64,000 nucleotides of DNA from Clostridia bacterium (GTDB lineage Bacteria; Bacillota; Clostridia; TANB77; CAG-508). The first letter of the stretch is position 1; each line of letters begins with the position of its first letter. Under the pieces are notes generated by a model. It was not told the DNA's origin. It worked only from the letters and a program-made list of their open reading frames with translations, and ran no database searches. Positions 62,594-64,000 of this stretch are shown here, in pieces. The position numbers were made by a program, and so were the translations under genes. The stretch covers positions 30,405-94,404 of the forward strand of contig JAAWAX010000034.1 of the NCBI GenBank assembly GCA_022792395.1. Direction: 5' to 3'.

Positions 62594-63499
62594 ATGGTAA
62601 ATCTAGCAAGATGTAACATATGTCCACATGAATGCAATTGTAATCGAAAGGAAGGAAAAATAGGAAGATGTAAAGCAACTGATAAAGTAAGAATTGCTTT
62701 ATATAGTACACATGATTTTGAAGAACCTTGCGTTAGTGGAAAAAGAGGTTCAGGGACTGTATTTTTTTCAAACTGTAATTTGAATTGTATGTATTGCCAA
62801 AATTATGAAATTAGTCAACAAGGAAAGGGCAAAGATATTACCGTAGAAGAATTAGCGAATATCTTTTTAATACAACAAGAAAAAGGAGTAGAGAATATCA
62901 ATTTAGTAACACCTACTAGTTATGCCTTATCCATTATAGATGCCATTCAAATAGCAAAACAAAAAGGATTAACAATTCCTATTCTATATAATACCAATGC
63001 TTATGAAAAAGTGGAAACCTTGAAATTGTTAGAAGGATATATTGATATCTATTTACCAGATTTAAAATATGCAGATGACAGTTTAGGATTACAATATTCT
63101 AAAGTGAATGATTATTTTGAGGTGGCAACCAAAGCGATACACGAAATGATTCGACAAGTAGGAACTCCTAAATTAAATCAAGAAGGAGTTATTCAAAAAG
63201 GAGTTATGGTAAGACATTTAGTTTTGCCAAATCACATGGAAAATAGTAAAAAAGTGTTAAAATGGATAAAAGAAAAATTACCTAACGAAATTTATATCAG
63301 TATTATGGCTCAATATTTTCCAACTTATCAAGCCAAAAATGTGGAAAACTTAAGCCGAAAATTAACCCCAGAAGAATGGCAAGAAATAGAAGATTACATA
63401 GAGGATTTAGCGATTGAAAACGGCTATGTACAAGAACTAGAAGAACACGAAGAAGAATATGTTCCTAAATGGATGTTGGATGATAAAACCTTCCTATAA
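62594..63499 (+). CDS. Radical SAM protein, PflA-like
   Basis: A 301-residue radical S-adenosylmethionine enzyme. The CxxxCxxC cluster motif is CNLNCMYC (Cys61, Cys65, Cys68). An N-terminal Cys-rich segment (ARCNICPHECNCNRKEGK... Cys26) may bind a second cluster. The barrel contains VTPTSYALSI and LPDLKYAD. Members of this group resemble pyruvate formate-lyase activating enzyme, but no glycyl radical enzyme gene is nearby, so the substrate is open. AAAGGAG precedes the ATG. Confidence 0.9.
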   Translation: MVNLARCNICPHECNCNRKEGKIGRCKATDKVRIALYSTHDFEEPCVSGKRGSGTVFFSNCNLNCMYCQNYEISQQGKGKDITVEELANIFLIQQEKGVENINLVTPTSYALSIIDAIQIAKQKGLTIPILYNTNAYEKVETLKLLEGYIDIYLPDLKYADDSLGLQYSKVNDYFEVATKAIHEMIRQVGTPKLNQEGVIQKGVMVRHLVLPNHMENSKKVLKWIKEKLPNEIYISIMAQYFPTYQAKNVENLSRKLTPEEWQEIEDYIEDLAIENGYVQELEEHEEEYVPKWMLDDKTFL

Positions 63500-64000
63500 A
63501 AAATGTAAAAAGAGAAAGAAAAAAGTAGAAATTTAAAAAATAATATGATATAACACTAAAATTGTTTATAATAAAATATATAAAAATATGCTAAAATGCC
63601 TTTAAATCAATACTTTTAAAGAATAAAAAAAGTTGTAAAAAATAAAAAAATGATACTAATAAGATACTAATCTCATAGAGTTTTATACAATCTTATAGAG
63701 CTTTTTAAGAAAAAAACACAAAACAAAAGTTTATTTTTGAAAATATTGAAATAGAAAAATAAGTCAAAAAAGAAGTTTACAAAATACTTTTTTGGCTTAT
63801 TATTTTTTGACTGTTTTCATATACATTTTTTTAGAATAATGTTATAATGATAGCGATAACTAGACTAACTATATGAAAGTCAAGAGTTTTTATAAAAATT
63901 TTTAAATAAATTTCTATAAAATTTAAAACATGACAAATAAGCATTTAGAAAAATGCTTTTAAAAATTATGGAATTATTGTTATTAAGCTACTTTATTGGC
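63500..64000. other. Gene-free 3' end with hairpins and an extended -10 promoter
   Basis: No gene is supported. There is an inverted repeat AAGTCAAAAAAGAAGT / ACTTTTTTGGCTT at 63761-63798, an extended -10 promoter near 63840-63848, and a short AAGCATTT/AAATGCTT hairpin at 63940-63960 followed by T4. The region is very A/T-rich and continues past the window. Confidence 0.7.
63840..63848 (+). promoter_or_regulatory. Extended -10 promoter reading toward the window end
   Basis: TGT followed by TATAAT forms an extended -10 motif. No good -35 lies 17 bases upstream. A transcript would start near 63855 and meet a small terminator-like hairpin ~100 bases later. Confidence 0.5.

Noticed and set aside
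63500..64000. Possible CRISPR or tandem repeat array in the terminal A/T-rich region
   Set aside because: Short similar words (CATAGAGTTTTATACAATC / TTATAGAGCTTTTT) are not regularly spaced and there are only two.

Overview
The window is AT-rich DNA from a low-GC, spore-forming Firmicute, most likely an uncultured gut-type Clostridia. The evidence is the CtsR/McsA/McsB/ClpC module with CtsR boxes, a PASTA-domain PrkC kinase, the sporulation genes dpaA (spoVFA) and spoVM, strong Shine-Dalgarno sites and very A-rich coding. Genes are mostly on the + strand and tightly packed. No rRNA, tRNA, CRISPR array or intact transposase was seen.

Layout. 1-0.73 kb: 3' part of a Xer recombinase. 0.8-7.1 kb: envelope and DNA genes (VanY-type carboxypeptidase, Alg14/Alg13-like glycosyltransferase pair, LtaS-like enzyme, ruvB, queH). 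7.1-15.9 kb: accessory DNA. It holds three membrane-anchored unknowns, RhuM and YhcG remnants, a GNAT protein, a duplicated queH 3' end, and a compact four-gene unit (HD phosphohydrolase with a possible ADP-ribosyltransferase-like tail, a HEFGH metalloprotease, and two paralogous ~150-aa proteins). 15.9-24.6 kb: low-molecular-weight phosphatase, GT-C glycosyltransferase, polA, lytic transglycosylase, TPR protein, dpaA, uppP. 25-29.3 kb: lower glycolysis (pgk, a Nudix gene, tpiA, gpmI). 29.3-35.6 kb: a YezG-like immunity gene, a NifU-like/GGGtGRT pair, an MFS transporter, a VOC protein, and SPFH and NfeD genes. 36-41 kb: ctsR-mcsA-mcsB-clpC behind a promoter bracketed by two CtsR boxes. 41-47 kb: cupin, dxs, ylmH, a coiled-coil protein, mutS2. 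47-54.5 kb: prpC-prkC-rsgA-rpe, a bactofilin-like membrane protein, nth, a mini-membrane protein, spoVM, rpmB. 54.6-58.3 kb: tig-clpP-clpX. 58.3-63.5 kb: amidase-domain protein, two-component system, unknown lipoprotein-like protein, radical SAM enzyme.

Most striking observation. Four otherwise intact genes (vanY-type, GT-C, polA, rsgA) are each broken by exactly one extra C, and at every site the broken frame reads CGG where the conserved protein needs glycine GGN in the +1 frame. By visual scan, CGG occurs in frame only five times in the window's genes, and four of those five are these breakpoints. This suggests CGG is an unassigned or recoded codon at which ribosomes make a +1 shift, perhaps by reading CGGN as a quadruplet Gly codon. 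A systematic sequencing artefact is the main alternative. The other frameshifts seen are in degraded accessory genes and do not involve CGG.

Second theme: palindromic REP-like repeats. A 61-bp-arm hairpin at 61.7 kb shares a 15-base core with a tandem pair inside the rsgA coding region. Further GGGGAC/GTCCCC palindromes lie after polA and around mutS2.
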